Assembly (NCBI RefSeq): GCF_000017205.1
Contig: NC_009656.1
Span: forward strand, 62,001 to 126,000
Origin: Pseudomonas paraeruginosa PA7
GTDB lineage: Bacteria > Pseudomonadota > Gammaproteobacteria > Pseudomonadales > Pseudomonadaceae
Direction of reading: 5' to 3'
DNA: 64,000 nt
A program made the translations under genes and the position numbers. Positions 38,190-49,309 of the stretch are shown in pieces. How positions within the stretch are numbered: position 1 is the first letter of the stretch; each line of letters begins with the position of its first letter. The notes under the pieces were generated by a model. It had not been told where the DNA came from, searched no databases, and saw only the letters and a list, made by a program, of their open reading frames with translations.

Positions 38190-39205
38190 AGCAATGCCTC
38201 AGACCCAAAGAGTTCACAGAACATCCGAGCTTCGAGACTGCCGACGGAGTGCGCCATCTTTGCGGTTAAATCCGCGCCAGATAGGTGCAGGTAAATCAAA
38301 GTGGTTTTGGGGTCTCGATGTCCAGCATACGTGGTCAGTTCATGGAGCTTCCAGCCCGCACGGGCCAGATGGGTAAGCCGAAGGTGGCGAAAGGTATGAG
38401 TGCTCAGGTGCGATAGTTTCGCTTCCTTGGCCCACCCTTCAACCGTTTTACTCCACGCCCAACGGGACAGTGGCGAGCCTCGATTACGATCTGATGCTGA
38501 TCGAAACAACGAACCTCGCATCCAGCCAGCGCCGCGAAGAGCATGTAGATGCTCTATCAAGACAGGTGCAATGTCTGGGCTGTAGCACACGACGCGGCTG
38601 CGTTTGCCTTTGGTCGTTTCCGCTCGCACCGAGATCAGTCGGTGTGCAACGTCTAAATCCTCAATACGCAAGGCCACCAACTCGGCACGGCGAAGAGCCC
38701 CGAAATACGCCAACGACAGCATTAGTCGATCACGGATAGACGACCTGGCCGCAATACTGAGAAAGTGTCGCCACTGCTCATCGGTGGGAATGTCTGGCAA
38801 CTTAATCAGCCGTGGGAGCAAGCCCCTGACAAACCCTCCATGTCCAGGCACTTGGGCCAGCCGACCATGCTGTCCGCGGGGCACGGGGTTGTGCTCGCAA
38901 AGACCCTGAAAAACGAGGTGGTCGTACCACAACCGGATAGCAGTAAGCCGCTGGTGCAAGGTTGAATTCGCCACCGCGCTCTTTGCGCCAGGTAGCAGCT
39001 CACGGATGTAGAGCGTGACTTGTTCGAATGTCGCGGATTCGGGTTTCAGCCCACTCCCTTCGCAATGCAATAAGTAATGCGCAAGGGCACGGCCATAGGC
39101 GTCAAGGGTGGCCGGCGCACGCCCCAGATTACCCAAGAGCTCCAGCCAAGCTTGTACACTGGAATAACGACTTAACACTTGCTTGTGCAATGGGGTGGTG
39201 GTCAT
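38186..39205 (-). CDS. Tn554 TnpA-like tyrosine recombinase
   Basis: A 339-residue recombinase with all catalytic residues: YFGALRRAELVAL, TTKGKRSR (Lys), STHTFRHLRL and AGHRDPKTTLIYLHL. The N-terminal SAM-like domain (RAPATLDAYGRALAHYLL) is complete. It is first in the two-gene recombinase operon on the minus strand and starts about 58 bp from the element end next to umuC, a usual position for an integrase to read into its own attachment site. Confidence 0.93.
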   Translation of the reverse strand: MTTTPLHKQVLSRYSSVQAWLELLGNLGRAPATLDAYGRALAHYLLHCEGSGLKPESATFEQVTLYIRELLPGAKSAVANSTLHQRLTAIRLWYDHLVFQGLCEHNPVPRGQHGRLAQVPGHGGFVRGLLPRLIKLPDIPTDEQWRHFLSIAARSSIRDRLMLSLAYFGALRRAELVALRIEDLDVAHRLISVRAETTKGKRSRVVCYSPDIAPVLIEHLHALRGAGWMRGSLFRSASDRNRGSPLSRWAWSKTVEGWAKEAKLSHLSTHTFRHLRLTHLARAGWKLHELTTYAGHRDPKTTLIYLHLSGADLTAKMAHSVGSLEARMFCELFGSEALL

Positions 39206-39263
39206 GGGCGCCCCCTGAGCGTCAACGGATTCAGCCTAGCTCAAAAGCATTCCACCTAACTTA

Positions 39264-39400
39264 ATACAGCGCATAATTGCTGCTGAATGCCAGCACGCCG
39301 TGCGCCTGCACCAGGTCGCGGATCTTGAAGAAAGGCTCGCCCATTCCAATGCCCAGCGCCTTGGCCTCGTTGCTGCGGCTCACCACACAGCCGTCGTTGT
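39264..39400 (-). pseudogene. umuC: umuC, middle fragment (of three)
   Basis: Minus-strand bases translate in one frame to NDGCVVSRSNEAKALG through GMGEPFFKIRDLVQAHG to AFSSNYALY, the palm-domain segment that directly follows the N-terminal piece at 49.2 kb and precedes the C-terminal piece at 34.4 kb. The two cuts fall about 140 bp apart. Nothing is missing between the three pieces, apart from element DNA, so both insertions are clean. Confidence 0.93.
39394..39400 (+). repeat. Attachment core, left copy (TCGTTGT)
   Basis: The heptamer TCGTTGT occurs at both borders of the GInt-type element, here and at 49203-49209, exactly where the umuC reading frame breaks (codons for Asn-Asn-Asp). A duplicated core of this size is the mark of tyrosine-recombinase integration. 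One copy belongs to the original umuC site. Confidence 0.75.
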
Positions 39401-39757
39401 ATCTGAATGACGCTAACAGTTAGTAGTGCATAACATATTGATATTTAACGATATTGTTACGCTAACAATTTTTCGTCCTTCGCAGCCTAAATCAGGGCTT
39501 TTCAGTCCGACCCACCCCCATGCGGCCAACTAGCTGCCCGCCTCGAATGTCGTGTCCCTGGGGCCGCGAGGCCCCAAAAAACTTTGAATGAACTTCATGA
39601 GCGTGCACATCTGTTGTCGGCTGGAGTCGTTCGGTTGTTCGGAAGAGCAGGCGAAACCGAAAAGCACACGGAGTCCTCGCATAACGTCCTTGGCTCGCAG
39701 CACTATTACGGAGACCGAAGCGTTCCCGGCCAATCAGGGCTGCTGAGAGGGCCTACA
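39401..39757. other. Left end of the GInt-type element, no gene
   Basis: This 357-bp stretch next to the left core is partly AT-rich. ACGCTAACA occurs twice (around 39410 and 39454), each near an inverted GTTAG or TTGTTA, suggesting arm-type binding sites for the recombinases. No frame has family similarity. Confidence 0.5.
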
Positions 39758-40174
39758 TCACCGACACTCCCGGCCTTCTCCGCACCCTGGAGCGCCAAGG
39801 TACTTTCGGCCGGCCAGGCGCTCGGGCAGCCAGATGAGCAAGGGTGCCGCCCCCAGTGCCAGCAATAGCCACAGTCTGGAGAACTGCTCGCCATGCGGGT
39901 CGAAGCCATAAGCCAGCAGCCCGCCGAGCGCGAGCAACAGGAAGTACGGCGCCGTGAGGTAGCAGTGAAGTCGGCGGCAGCGTGCGGCATTGACCAGGCA
40001 GGCGCCACCCATCACCGCCAGCGCGGCGCTTGCGGCCAGGAATAGCGTGGGGTGTCGATCTGCCAGAAGAATGGTTAGCGTCGCGACAACGGCAGGCAGC
40101 CCCCAGAAGCTGATCACCTGCCATGTCTGGCGCAGGCTGTCACCCCTGCCGAGTTCATTAGTCTTAATGTTCAT
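39758..40174 (-). CDS. Membrane protein of the mer operon
   Basis: A 138-residue protein with about four membrane segments (VISFWGLPAVVATLTILLA, LFLAASAALAVMGGACLV, APYFLLLALGGLLAYGF, LWLLLALGAAPLLIWL). A CRRLHCYLTAPYFLL motif carries two Cys that could bind mercury. It follows merA by about 18 bp on the same strand, so it is the last gene of this mer operon. Start chosen at 40174 because a GAGGT site precedes it. No named Mer family is recognised. Confidence 0.65.
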   Translation of the reverse strand: MNIKTNELGRGDSLRQTWQVISFWGLPAVVATLTILLADRHPTLFLAASAALAVMGGACLVNAARCRRLHCYLTAPYFLLLALGGLLAYGFDPHGEQFSRLWLLLALGAAPLLIWLPERLAGRKYLGAPGCGEGRECR

Positions 40175-40192
40175 GTTTGCACCTCGCATTCT

Positions 40193-42342
<2,150 letters not shown>

Positions 42343-42354
42343 CGGAATGCCCGC

Positions 42355-42630
42355 CTATTGCTTGACGCTGGACGGGTAGCCGGCGTCCTCTGTCGCCTTG
42401 GTCAGCGCCTGCGCACTGGTCTTGGCATCGTCGAAGGTGACGATGGCTTCGCGCTTCTCATAACTCACCTCGGCCTTGGTCACGCCCTCGACCTTGGTCA
42501 GCGCTTTCTTCACCGTGATTGGGCAAGCGGCGCAGGTCATGCCCGGCACCGACAGGGTGATGATTTGGGAGGCGGCCCACACTGGGGAAACCACGGCAAT
42601 GAGGGCGAGAGCGGCAAGCAGCTTTTTCAT
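42355..42630 (-). CDS. merP: Periplasmic mercury-binding protein
   Basis: A 91-residue exported heavy-metal-associated domain. Signal peptide KKLLAALALIAVVSPVWA, then the metal motif GMTCAACPITVKKAL. It takes Hg(II) in the periplasm and gives it to MerT. I start at the ATG at 42630; a TTG two codons upstream is less likely. It sits 13 bp after merT. Confidence 0.95.
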   Translation of the reverse strand: MKKLLAALALIAVVSPVWAASQIITLSVPGMTCAACPITVKKALTKVEGVTKAEVSYEKREAIVTFDDAKTSAQALTKATEDAGYPSSVKQ

Positions 42631-42643
42631 GACCAACTCCTGA

Positions 42644-42994
42644 TTAGTAGAACAAGGGGAGGATGTAGGGGAAAGCGAGCGCGACCAGCACCAAGGCCGT
42701 CACGACCCAAAAAACGAGCTTGTAGATGGTGCTTACCTGGGGATCAGCGCAGACCTCACCGGGTATGCAGACTTGAGCCGGGCGGAAAATGCGCCGGTAA
42801 GCGAAGAACAGCGCAACCAGTGCCGCGCCAATGAAGAACGGGCGGTAAGGTTCCAGAACGGTGAGGCTGCCGATCCAGGCACCGCTGAAGCCCAAGGCGA
42901 TCAGCACCAGCGGCCCCAGGCAGCACGTGGACGCGAGGATTGCCGCCAGACCTCCAGTGAGGAGTGCACCGCGCCCATTTCGCGATTCAGACAT
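42644..42994 (-). CDS. merT: Mercuric ion transporter
   Basis: A 116-residue protein with three membrane segments. The Cys pair [15 protein letters not shown] in the first helix and Cys residues in FRPAQVCIPGEVC of the loop pass Hg(II) inward from MerP. First gene of the operon, directly under the MerR-controlled promoter at 43030-43060. Very similar to the MerT at 50.4 kb. Confidence 0.95.
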   Translation of the reverse strand: MSESRNGRGALLTGGLAAILASTCCLGPLVLIALGFSGAWIGSLTVLEPYRPFFIGAALVALFFAYRRIFRPAQVCIPGEVCADPQVSTIYKLVFWVVTALVLVALAFPYILPLFY

Positions 42995-43029
42995 ACGTTC
43001 ATCCTTCCGAGTGGTTGATCGATGGGTTA

Positions 43030-43060
43030 AGGTTATTTCCGTAGTTAGGTACGGGGTCAA
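43030..43060 (-). promoter_or_regulatory. merT promoter-operator with 19-bp spacer
   Basis: On the minus strand, -35 TTGACC (43055-43060) and -10 TAACCT (43030-43035) are 19 bp apart. The spacer contains an imperfect dyad (CCGTAC-GTACGG type). This over-long spacing is the mark of MerR-family promoters, which MerR untwists when Hg(II) binds. It drives merTPCA; merR is transcribed the other way. Confidence 0.9.
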
Positions 43061-43065
43061 GCGGC

Positions 43066-43476
43066 ATGCACAACGCGGTGGAAAGCCTGACCATCGGCGC
43101 CTTTGCCAAGGCAGCCGGGGTTAACGTGGAAACCATTCGGTTCTATCAACGCAAGGGGCTGTTACCCGAACCGGACAAGCCCTACGGCAGCATTCGCCGC
43201 TATGGCGAGGCGGATGTCGCACGGGTGAGATTCGTGAAGTCCGCGCAACGGCTGGGCTTTAGCCTTGATGAAGTGGCCGGACTGTTGCGACTGGACGACG
43301 GCGCGCACTGCGACGAAGCGCGTGTGCTCGCCGAGCAGAAGCTTGAGGATGTGCGTGAGAAACTCGCGGATCTTCAGCGGATCGAGTCGGTCTTGGCGCA
43401 GCTGGTTGATGACTGTTGCGCGAGCCAAGGGACAGTGAGCTGTCCGCTGATCGTTTCGCTGCAAGCGAGCAAGTGA
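43066..43476 (+). CDS. merR: Mercury-responsive regulator
   Basis: A 136-residue MerR. The winged helix ([24 protein letters not shown]) and the dimerisation helix are complete. The three Hg(II)-binding Cys are present: [19 protein letters not shown] and VSCPLIVSL. It represses and, with mercury, activates the divergent merT operon. It is transcribed toward the ginABCD operon. Confidence 0.95.
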   Translation: MHNAVESLTIGAFAKAAGVNVETIRFYQRKGLLPEPDKPYGSIRRYGEADVARVRFVKSAQRLGFSLDEVAGLLRLDDGAHCDEARVLAEQKLEDVREKLADLQRIESVLAQLVDDCCASQGTVSCPLIVSLQASK

Positions 43477-44039
43477 CCGCCCGCACTTCGCGCGTTAGCC
43501 CACGATTTCCCGTTTGTCAGGGCTCTCTGTTTGTCGGTCTGAAGGTGGAAAGAGCGGCGCTCATTGAGCGCCGCTGACTGGGCAAAGGAGCACTTGCAAA
43601 GGCCCTAGGTTGGTACTGCTATTTGCCCTTGTGCATCAGTGGGGCGGGCCCACGTTGCATCTGGTCGAGTAGCACATATCTACCTTGCAGGCGGACAGCC
43701 GGGCTGCGCTTCGCTTCGCCACGGCCTGCCGCCGTGGCGCCCAGTTGTTCAATCTTCTTGACGGTTTCCGCCACTAGGATTGCGTCAGCCTTGTCGCGCA
43801 TGGAGACAATCTGCTCGGTCGCTCTCGTGACATCGTGATCGCCGCCGTACAGCCCGTCGCCTCTGAGAAGGTCATGCAGGTGATGGATCGGATCAATTCC
43901 AAGTGGGGTCGAGGCACGCTCCGCCTGGGCGGGGTGCCGGTGACTCCTGACTGGGGATGTGTCGGGAAATGCTCGGCCCAAGCTATACCACACGGTTAGA
44001 TCAGCTCTGGACAGTGAGGTGAGGCACACCCCAGCGCTG
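43477..44039. other. Gap between merR and ginD with a possible gene remnant
   Basis: This 563-bp region separates the mer and gin halves. A minus-strand frame at 43619-44029 (136 residues) includes a plausible protein-like stretch (SMRDKADAILVAETVKKIEQL, shortened here to its core) but no start-site or family match, so it may be a fragment left from an earlier cargo gene. No other feature seen. Confidence 0.4.
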
Positions 44040-44468
44040 CTAGGAAGCCGGCTTACTGCTCAGAAGAACCACCTTACCAGTGGCTACGCCCTTCAGTTGA
44101 GCTAGTTCGAGAATCAGGGTCTGATTCACTGAGGCCAGTCGAGCCAGATCCTGGCTTAGCTGTGCGTTCTCCGCGCGCAATGCTCTGTTCAGCTCCCTCT
44201 CCTTCAACAATGCTTGGTGCTTCGAATCGCGCTGTGCTCGGACTGATTTCCCCATCAGACCACGAATGCGTTCAGCCACGGCTGGGTAGGTGTTGTGGAT
44301 GAGACCTGGAGTGACCCCTGCCGCTTTCGCTACGCCAGAAATGGACAGCTTTCCGTTTGTTGAAAGGATGCCGTCGATGACCTTATCGAGCATCTCCGAG
44401 GTCTTCTGTCTGGAGCGTCCGGAGGATCGTTGCGCAGTTGGCTTATTGGTCAAAGTCGGCACCTTCAA
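44040..44468 (-). CDS. ginD: GinD-type small HTH protein
   Basis: A 142-residue DNA-binding accessory factor. The HTH is SISGVAKAAGVTPGLIHNTY (about residues 42-61), followed by a coiled coil (LLKERELNRALRAENAQLSQ). Size and location as the last gene of the ginABCD operon match GinD. Its start overlaps the ginC stop by 4 bp. It is the plain form to compare with the P-loop-containing relative at 18.6 kb. Confidence 0.85.
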   Translation of the reverse strand: MKVPTLTNKPTAQRSSGRSRQKTSEMLDKVIDGILSTNGKLSISGVAKAAGVTPGLIHNTYPAVAERIRGLMGKSVRAQRDSKHQALLKERELNRALRAENAQLSQDLARLASVNQTLILELAQLKGVATGKVVLLSSKPAS

Positions 44469-46318
44469 GTTCGCGTTGGGTCACTGTCGCGAGCGTCCAA
44501 AGGAGACAGGCCAAGGCTGCTGATTACGTCGAATGCGACCTGCATATCACGTTTTGCCCGTTGCCTTACAGCCGGCCCGGCATCGTCGATTTCCATCAGC
44601 TCCAGCTGATGCGAGTAGATCCCCTGCCACGTGGTGGCAAAGGTCTCGTCAATCACAGAGTGTTTGCAGCCAGGACAACGGGTTGCCTCATACAAACCAG
44701 CCCCACCACAGCCCCGTTCTGTCGCGATGCACCAGCCATGACCAGTCGCTCGAATGTTTGCATGGGGGGCTGTCTGGGCCAGCAAGGCACTCCGATCTTT
44801 GATCGGAATGGCACGTAGCTCCATGATCCTCTCACCCGCCCCTCCAGCAAGTGGCTGATCATCCAACCACGACTCGATGAGATCGATCTTGAATTCCGTC
44901 ATCTGTTGGAGGATTTCATCGAACAGGGTGAGATCCTGTAGGGGGTTGGAGGCATAGAGCTGAGTCATGCTCATACTGCTGTGTTTGAACTGCCACTTGA
45001 GGAAGACGAGCGAGGTACGCCCCATGCGAGACTCAACGAAGCACCGGGCATAGGTGCGACGGCACTGGTGAGTCCGCAATGGCCAATCACTTCCAGCCGC
45101 TTTTGCGACGCGCTTGAAGGCTTCATTGGAACCTGCGGCGCTGAGCACTTCGATGTGTCCAACACGTTCGGCTTTGTTGCCGTACCCATTCAAGCAGAGG
45201 AACAGTCTCTTCGAGTCCTTTCTGGCTTTCTCCAATCGAAGCAAAAGATCAGCGGAGTCAACTGAATTGCATGACAGTTCAAGGTCACTCAACTCCGCCT
45301 CGAGCTCCCTTCTCATGGGGGTTGAGCACATGGCGAAGAGATTCAACGCATCCAGCGTAAGCTCAGGGACAAGATAGTCGACTCGTCCCTTTCCCGTTTT
45401 ATGCTCGGTCGTGGTTACCCAGCAGTAAGTAACGCCATCCACTACCTCTTTTCGCCACGCACCGACTTCAATCCCGATGACCTCTTCGTTACGCATGCCA
45501 CTGGTAATGGATGCAATGTACAAAACAGCATCGCGGCAACGAATCATTTTGGGGCTGCGGCGAGTGAAAGTGTCAATTCCGGTGGCTTTCAGATCTTCTT
45601 TCGTCTTATGAACGATCTGCTCGCAATAGTTGAAGATCTTCGCCTGATCATCTGGCGGAATTATATCCGTTCTACCCGTATTCTTATTGGCAGCCGAAGT
45701 ACCCCTTGCTTCTCCAATTCCGCTGACTCGCCACAGGGACGAGTCCCCCCACGGAAAACACTGAAGAGGGGAAAGGGTTTCGGCAGAGAATATCCATAAA
45801 AAGTCAATTATCCGCAGCCTGGAATAAAGAGGCATTGGTCTTAACGACTCTGACTTGCAATGGTGAATATAATTACTAATGTGTATGGGCCGAACATCGG
45901 AAAATCGTTCAAGCTCTAAATCGCTAAGCCAACGAATAAATGGAATGACACTGGCACTGACGAGAGTTGTAATACCCCGTGCGACAGGTGGCTTTGACCC
46001 TGGAAGCCCTCTCTTGAACCATGCATACGCAACTGCTTTGCAGTCATCAATCATCTCAGGTGGGAGATTAAAATCCCAACTGACGTACTTGTGCCCCTCG
46101 TTTACGTTAGATTGATCAAAGAAAGGTCGAAGATCCCAGCGAGCATCGCCAAAGCGGCTTAATACAAGAGTTTCGCCACGATCATTAACAATGGCACTAA
46201 TAACTATCGCATCACGCTCAGCCTTGCTGAGGCCCGAGGCAGTTACAGGTTGCGCGAATAGCACATCATAGGCCTTAAGGGCGGCCCTAGAGTTCCGATT
46301 AGCCGACAAGAGCGTCAC
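44465..46318 (-). CDS. ginC: GinC-type tyrosine recombinase
   Basis: A 617-residue recombinase with a full catalytic set: ITSGMRNEEVIGI, RTHQCRRTYAR, and QFKHSSMSMTQLYAS. The C terminus has a Cys-rich tail (CIATERGCGG, RCPGCKHSV). It overlaps ginB by 20 bp and ginD by 4 bp, so expression is coupled. Similar in layout and active-site wording to the 700-residue recombinase at 16.5 kb. Confidence 0.9.
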   Translation of the reverse strand: MTLLSANRNSRAALKAYDVLFAQPVTASGLSKAERDAIVISAIVNDRGETLVLSRFGDARWDLRPFFDQSNVNEGHKYVSWDFNLPPEMIDDCKAVAYAWFKRGLPGSKPPVARGITTLVSASVIPFIRWLSDLELERFSDVRPIHISNYIHHCKSESLRPMPLYSRLRIIDFLWIFSAETLSPLQCFPWGDSSLWRVSGIGEARGTSAANKNTGRTDIIPPDDQAKIFNYCEQIVHKTKEDLKATGIDTFTRRSPKMIRCRDAVLYIASITSGMRNEEVIGIEVGAWRKEVVDGVTYCWVTTTEHKTGKGRVDYLVPELTLDALNLFAMCSTPMRRELEAELSDLELSCNSVDSADLLLRLEKARKDSKRLFLCLNGYGNKAERVGHIEVLSAAGSNEAFKRVAKAAGSDWPLRTHQCRRTYARCFVESRMGRTSLVFLKWQFKHSSMSMTQLYASNPLQDLTLFDEILQQMTEFKIDLIESWLDDQPLAGGAGERIMELRAIPIKDRSALLAQTAPHANIRATGHGWCIATERGCGGAGLYEATRCPGCKHSVIDETFATTWQGIYSHQLELMEIDDAGPAVRQRAKRDMQVAFDVISSLGLSPLDARDSDPTRT

Positions 46319-47915
46319 CTCGAACTTTCCTCATAAACTCAATCTTGCATCCCCAGAACGGATGAGGGGACGCTTTCGCTTTGGCTTTAGCCGCTTCGAT
46401 CAGTTCAATCTTGAATTTTCGAGACGTAAACTCGTCAATAAGCCTGATGAAATCGCCCTGGCGTTTCCGCCATGCCGCCCACTCATCCGTTAAAAAATAC
46501 TCCATCTCAGCGTGCAAAAACTGCTGATAGCTGAACAGTCGATACAAGTCTCCGAGAGTCCCTACAATTGCGTAACTAGGACATGTCAAGCAATGAATGA
46601 ACTCGGAACAATGGGTAACGCCATCTTTGGGTGCCAGGCTTCCATAGAGGCTATCTTTGCAACCTCCTGGGGGTGTCGGTGTGACGTTGATGCCACGCAG
46701 CTGATCGGTGAATGCTTCCCCTACGAAGGTGGCACCCTCAACCTTGATCTCGTCATTTATCTTCAAATAGTGGTTATCAGCAACGCTAGGGGAATGGCCC
46801 ATCACAGCGGACACCTCCAGTAGGTCGCCGCCGCTGAGCTTCCAAAGCCTACTTTCCATAGTCTTTCGAAGACGACTGAGATTAACGATCAGCGGTTGGC
46901 CCTGATCGTCCTTCAAAGCATGCCGCGCACAGATACTCTTTGTTGATTGAAATAGCGTACTGGAAGCCAGCGCGACTACCCTATGACCATGCCCATTCTG
47001 TCCGGCGCGGTAAAGCCAAACATGCGACTTAAGCTTTTCAGGCGCAAACCCAACCAGTGGCTCAGAAATTGCCAAAGCCTTATTTACAACAGCCACCCCA
47101 TCTAAAGGAATTGGGTTATATCCGTCATGCAGTTCAGTTTTTCGAATGGTTTTGCTCTGAGCACCCTTGCCGCGTCTTTTTACGGTGTTCAAGAGCCAAA
47201 GATTGGGGATGAATGGATGCGGCTGGAGTGCATCTCTAGACATTTCCAGAAGCGGCGTAGTGTTAATTCCAGATCTGGCCGCAGTAATCAGCAATAAGAC
47301 CGTCATTGCTTCGGCGTCATTTCCAGAGAATAAGCCCTTATGAATGGCTACTAAATCTGACTTTAGCGCAGTGATGAGCCCCTGCATTTCCGAGAGACTG
47401 AGCGGCTTCGCGTCATTGGTCGATTTCGCGGTATGGGGGAAAGGAACGGCTGGAAGTAGATCATCTTTATCCGCCTCAACGAATCCGTATTCAATTAGGC
47501 TGATGATCAATGACTTCAGCGACGTGTAATAGTTCTTCGCAGTTGACCCGTTTGGATACTTGAGCTTAAGCCACGAAACATATCGCTCAAGATGCCGCTT
47601 GGTCAGGCTGTTCGGGGTTGACGGCGGAGAATCAATCGTTCCGCTTTTCAGGAAGGCCATGAAATATCGAAGGCCATTGCTGGAGTACCCTACAAGAGTG
47701 GCCAGGGAGAAATTCCCTCCATTGACCAGTGCTCTGATTACATGAATACTCTGAATAGCCCATGCGTCAAAGCCAAACCCAATGTACTGAGAGTGATCAA
47801 TCTTAGTTACATTCCGGGGATTTTTCGGAAGATCGATTCTAAGCTCATTCTCTACGGTCTCGAATCCTTTAGTGACCGATTGCATTTCAGCTTTATAGTT
47901 TTTCTTTCGGGCCAA
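46299..47915 (-). CDS. ginB: GinB-type tyrosine recombinase
   Basis: A 538-residue recombinase. First Arg is in LITAARSGINTTPL, the second Arg in LSRLRKTMESRL with Ser in place of the usual His, and VMGHSPSVADNHY gives the late His and Tyr. A Cys cluster (CSEFIHCLTCPSY) follows. The wording LRKTMESR-GHS-NHY matches the atypical LRTTYETR-GHS-NHY of the 784-residue protein at 14.2 kb, so the two are of one subgroup. Confidence 0.9.
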   Translation of the reverse strand: MARKKNYKAEMQSVTKGFETVENELRIDLPKNPRNVTKIDHSQYIGFGFDAWAIQSIHVIRALVNGGNFSLATLVGYSSNGLRYFMAFLKSGTIDSPPSTPNSLTKRHLERYVSWLKLKYPNGSTAKNYYTSLKSLIISLIEYGFVEADKDDLLPAVPFPHTAKSTNDAKPLSLSEMQGLITALKSDLVAIHKGLFSGNDAEAMTVLLLITAARSGINTTPLLEMSRDALQPHPFIPNLWLLNTVKRRGKGAQSKTIRKTELHDGYNPIPLDGVAVVNKALAISEPLVGFAPEKLKSHVWLYRAGQNGHGHRVVALASSTLFQSTKSICARHALKDDQGQPLIVNLSRLRKTMESRLWKLSGGDLLEVSAVMGHSPSVADNHYLKINDEIKVEGATFVGEAFTDQLRGINVTPTPPGGCKDSLYGSLAPKDGVTHCSEFIHCLTCPSYAIVGTLGDLYRLFSYQQFLHAEMEYFLTDEWAAWRKRQGDFIRLIDEFTSRKFKIELIEAAKAKAKASPHPFWGCKIEFMRKVRGDALVG

Positions 47916-47925
47916 CAGTAGTACC

Positions 47926-49083
47926 TCAGATGCTTGGAGTAGAGACGGCCATAAACATCATGTCTATCTCGTCTTCATGAGCAAGGACAGACTGAGCCTC
48001 TAGCTGATTAATGAGATGCAGGTACACCATCGTTGTTTGAACGTCGGAGTGTCCCATCCTGTCTCGGACATAGAGCAATGGCTCTCCTTTAAAGTCTCGG
48101 CTTTTCCTCAGGGCAAGAAGGGTATAAGTCCCATAGGTATGACGAAGCATGTGGGCCCTAACATAAAATCCGCACTTGCGCTCATACGCCTTCATCACGT
48201 CGACGATGGAGTCTTTCGTGTACTGCCGCCCCTCCCTTGTCAGCACCAAGGCCGTGGCGCGCCCGTTGCCGGCCGCTTTCCGTACTTCGCGCTCATGAAG
48301 CGTGTACGACCACATTTCCTCCATCAGCGACCAAGGCACGTCAATTGTTCGAGGGCGGCCGTACTTGAGATGCATGTCCGATGGCTCGAGAGCCACGCTG
48401 ATCATTTGCCCAGGGCGGAGGCCCTTCTTCAGCCGAGGATTAAAGACGTACTTGAAAGGGAAAGTGCGCGCCTCGCAGGAGCGAAGACCAGTGCGAACCA
48501 TCAGATGGAACAAGATCCGGTGACTTGGATCGGCATCGAGGGCGAGGCAAACCTTAGCCTGATCTTTGGTCAGGAATTTGGTCAATCGCTTACGCTCTCG
48601 CACCATCACTGAGGGCTTCGTACTCTCGGCGTTAGGACGAGCTACGTGACTGAGGAAGCCGGAATGCGGAGTCGCTCTGACCCTTCGCTCGCCAAAGGGC
48701 AGCGCTGCGATCAGATCACGCTGCTTGGCCCATTGGTAGAACCTCACAATTAGGTTCAGTCGCTTGTTCAGAGTGCTGGGATCTAGTTCCAACTCACCGC
48801 TCGACCAGTCTCTATACCGCGACAGGACGCTCAGGCCATCTGCCTGACTCTCCTCATTCCAGGCCAGACCATTGGCCTCGAGGAAGGCGAAGTAGTCGAA
48901 CAGACGGCGTCCATAGGCCTCCCACGTCAGAGCACTGAGTGCCTCACCTGACTCGACTAGCGTGTGCCAAAGGAAAGATTGCGCCGGCTCCACTGGCCAA
49001 CCGTCGGCGCCAACCAACAGAGGGAAACCTTCGAATGATCGACCCGCTACAGCAAGGTCTTTTGTTGCGAACACCAGCCTCAT
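47926..49083 (-). CDS. ginA: GinA-type tyrosine recombinase
   Basis: A 385-residue recombinase with all catalytic residues: VRTGLRSCEARTF, VRAHMLRHTYGTY, RMGHSDVQTTMVYLHL. First gene of the ginABCD operon and nearest the right attachment core (about 120 bp). Related in type to the 435-residue recombinase at 20 kb. Confidence 0.93.
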   Translation of the reverse strand: MRLVFATKDLAVAGRSFEGFPLLVGADGWPVEPAQSFLWHTLVESGEALSALTWEAYGRRLFDYFAFLEANGLAWNEESQADGLSVLSRYRDWSSGELELDPSTLNKRLNLIVRFYQWAKQRDLIAALPFGERRVRATPHSGFLSHVARPNAESTKPSVMVRERKRLTKFLTKDQAKVCLALDADPSHRILFHLMVRTGLRSCEARTFPFKYVFNPRLKKGLRPGQMISVALEPSDMHLKYGRPRTIDVPWSLMEEMWSYTLHEREVRKAAGNGRATALVLTREGRQYTKDSIVDVMKAYERKCGFYVRAHMLRHTYGTYTLLALRKSRDFKGEPLLYVRDRMGHSDVQTTMVYLHLINQLEAQSVLAHEDEIDMMFMAVSTPSI

Positions 49084-49202
49084 TTCACAGCCTTAAACAC
49101 CATCCAGATGACTCCCCTTCAGAGGCTGGAATGTAATTTCTCAGGCTTCTATCAAGGTGGTGCGGACTGTAATTCATTTACTAACGGAAGCAATCCCTCA
49201 GA

Positions 49203-49209
49203 TCGTTGT
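49203..49209 (+). repeat. Attachment core, right copy (TCGTTGT)
   Basis: Second copy of the 7-bp core of the GInt-type element. On the minus strand it completes the umuC codons for LSNND before the reading frame enters element DNA and stops. Confidence 0.75.
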
Positions 49210-49309
49210 TGCTCAGCACCACCATCGGCACCGCGCGCAGATCGGGGCGGAACAGCCGTTCGCAACTCACGTAGAAGTTGTTGCAGTCCACCAGGGCATA
49301 GGTCGGCAT
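49203..49309 (-). pseudogene. umuC: umuC, N-terminal fragment (of three)
   Basis: The first 36 codons of umuC (start [18 protein letters not shown], to VVLSNND), including the first catalytic Asp region. The ATG overlaps the umuD stop codon by one base, the normal umuDC coupling. The frame reads seven more codons into the GInt element and stops. Confidence 0.93.

Larger units (their letters stand above)
34423..39263. mobile_element. Tn554-like element with chlorite dismutase cargo, inserted in umuC
   Basis: A 4.84-kb element bounded by two umuC pieces that join perfectly when it is removed: the middle piece ends SSNYALY (codon TA-) and the last piece begins with the missing C of the Tyr codon then GDVSARVV. 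No long inverted repeats or target duplication are visible, as expected for Tn554-type elements moved by tyrosine recombinases. It contains tnpA- and tnpB-like genes at one end and a cupin and a chlorite dismutase gene as cargo. Exact end bases are uncertain by 2-3 bp. Confidence 0.85.
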
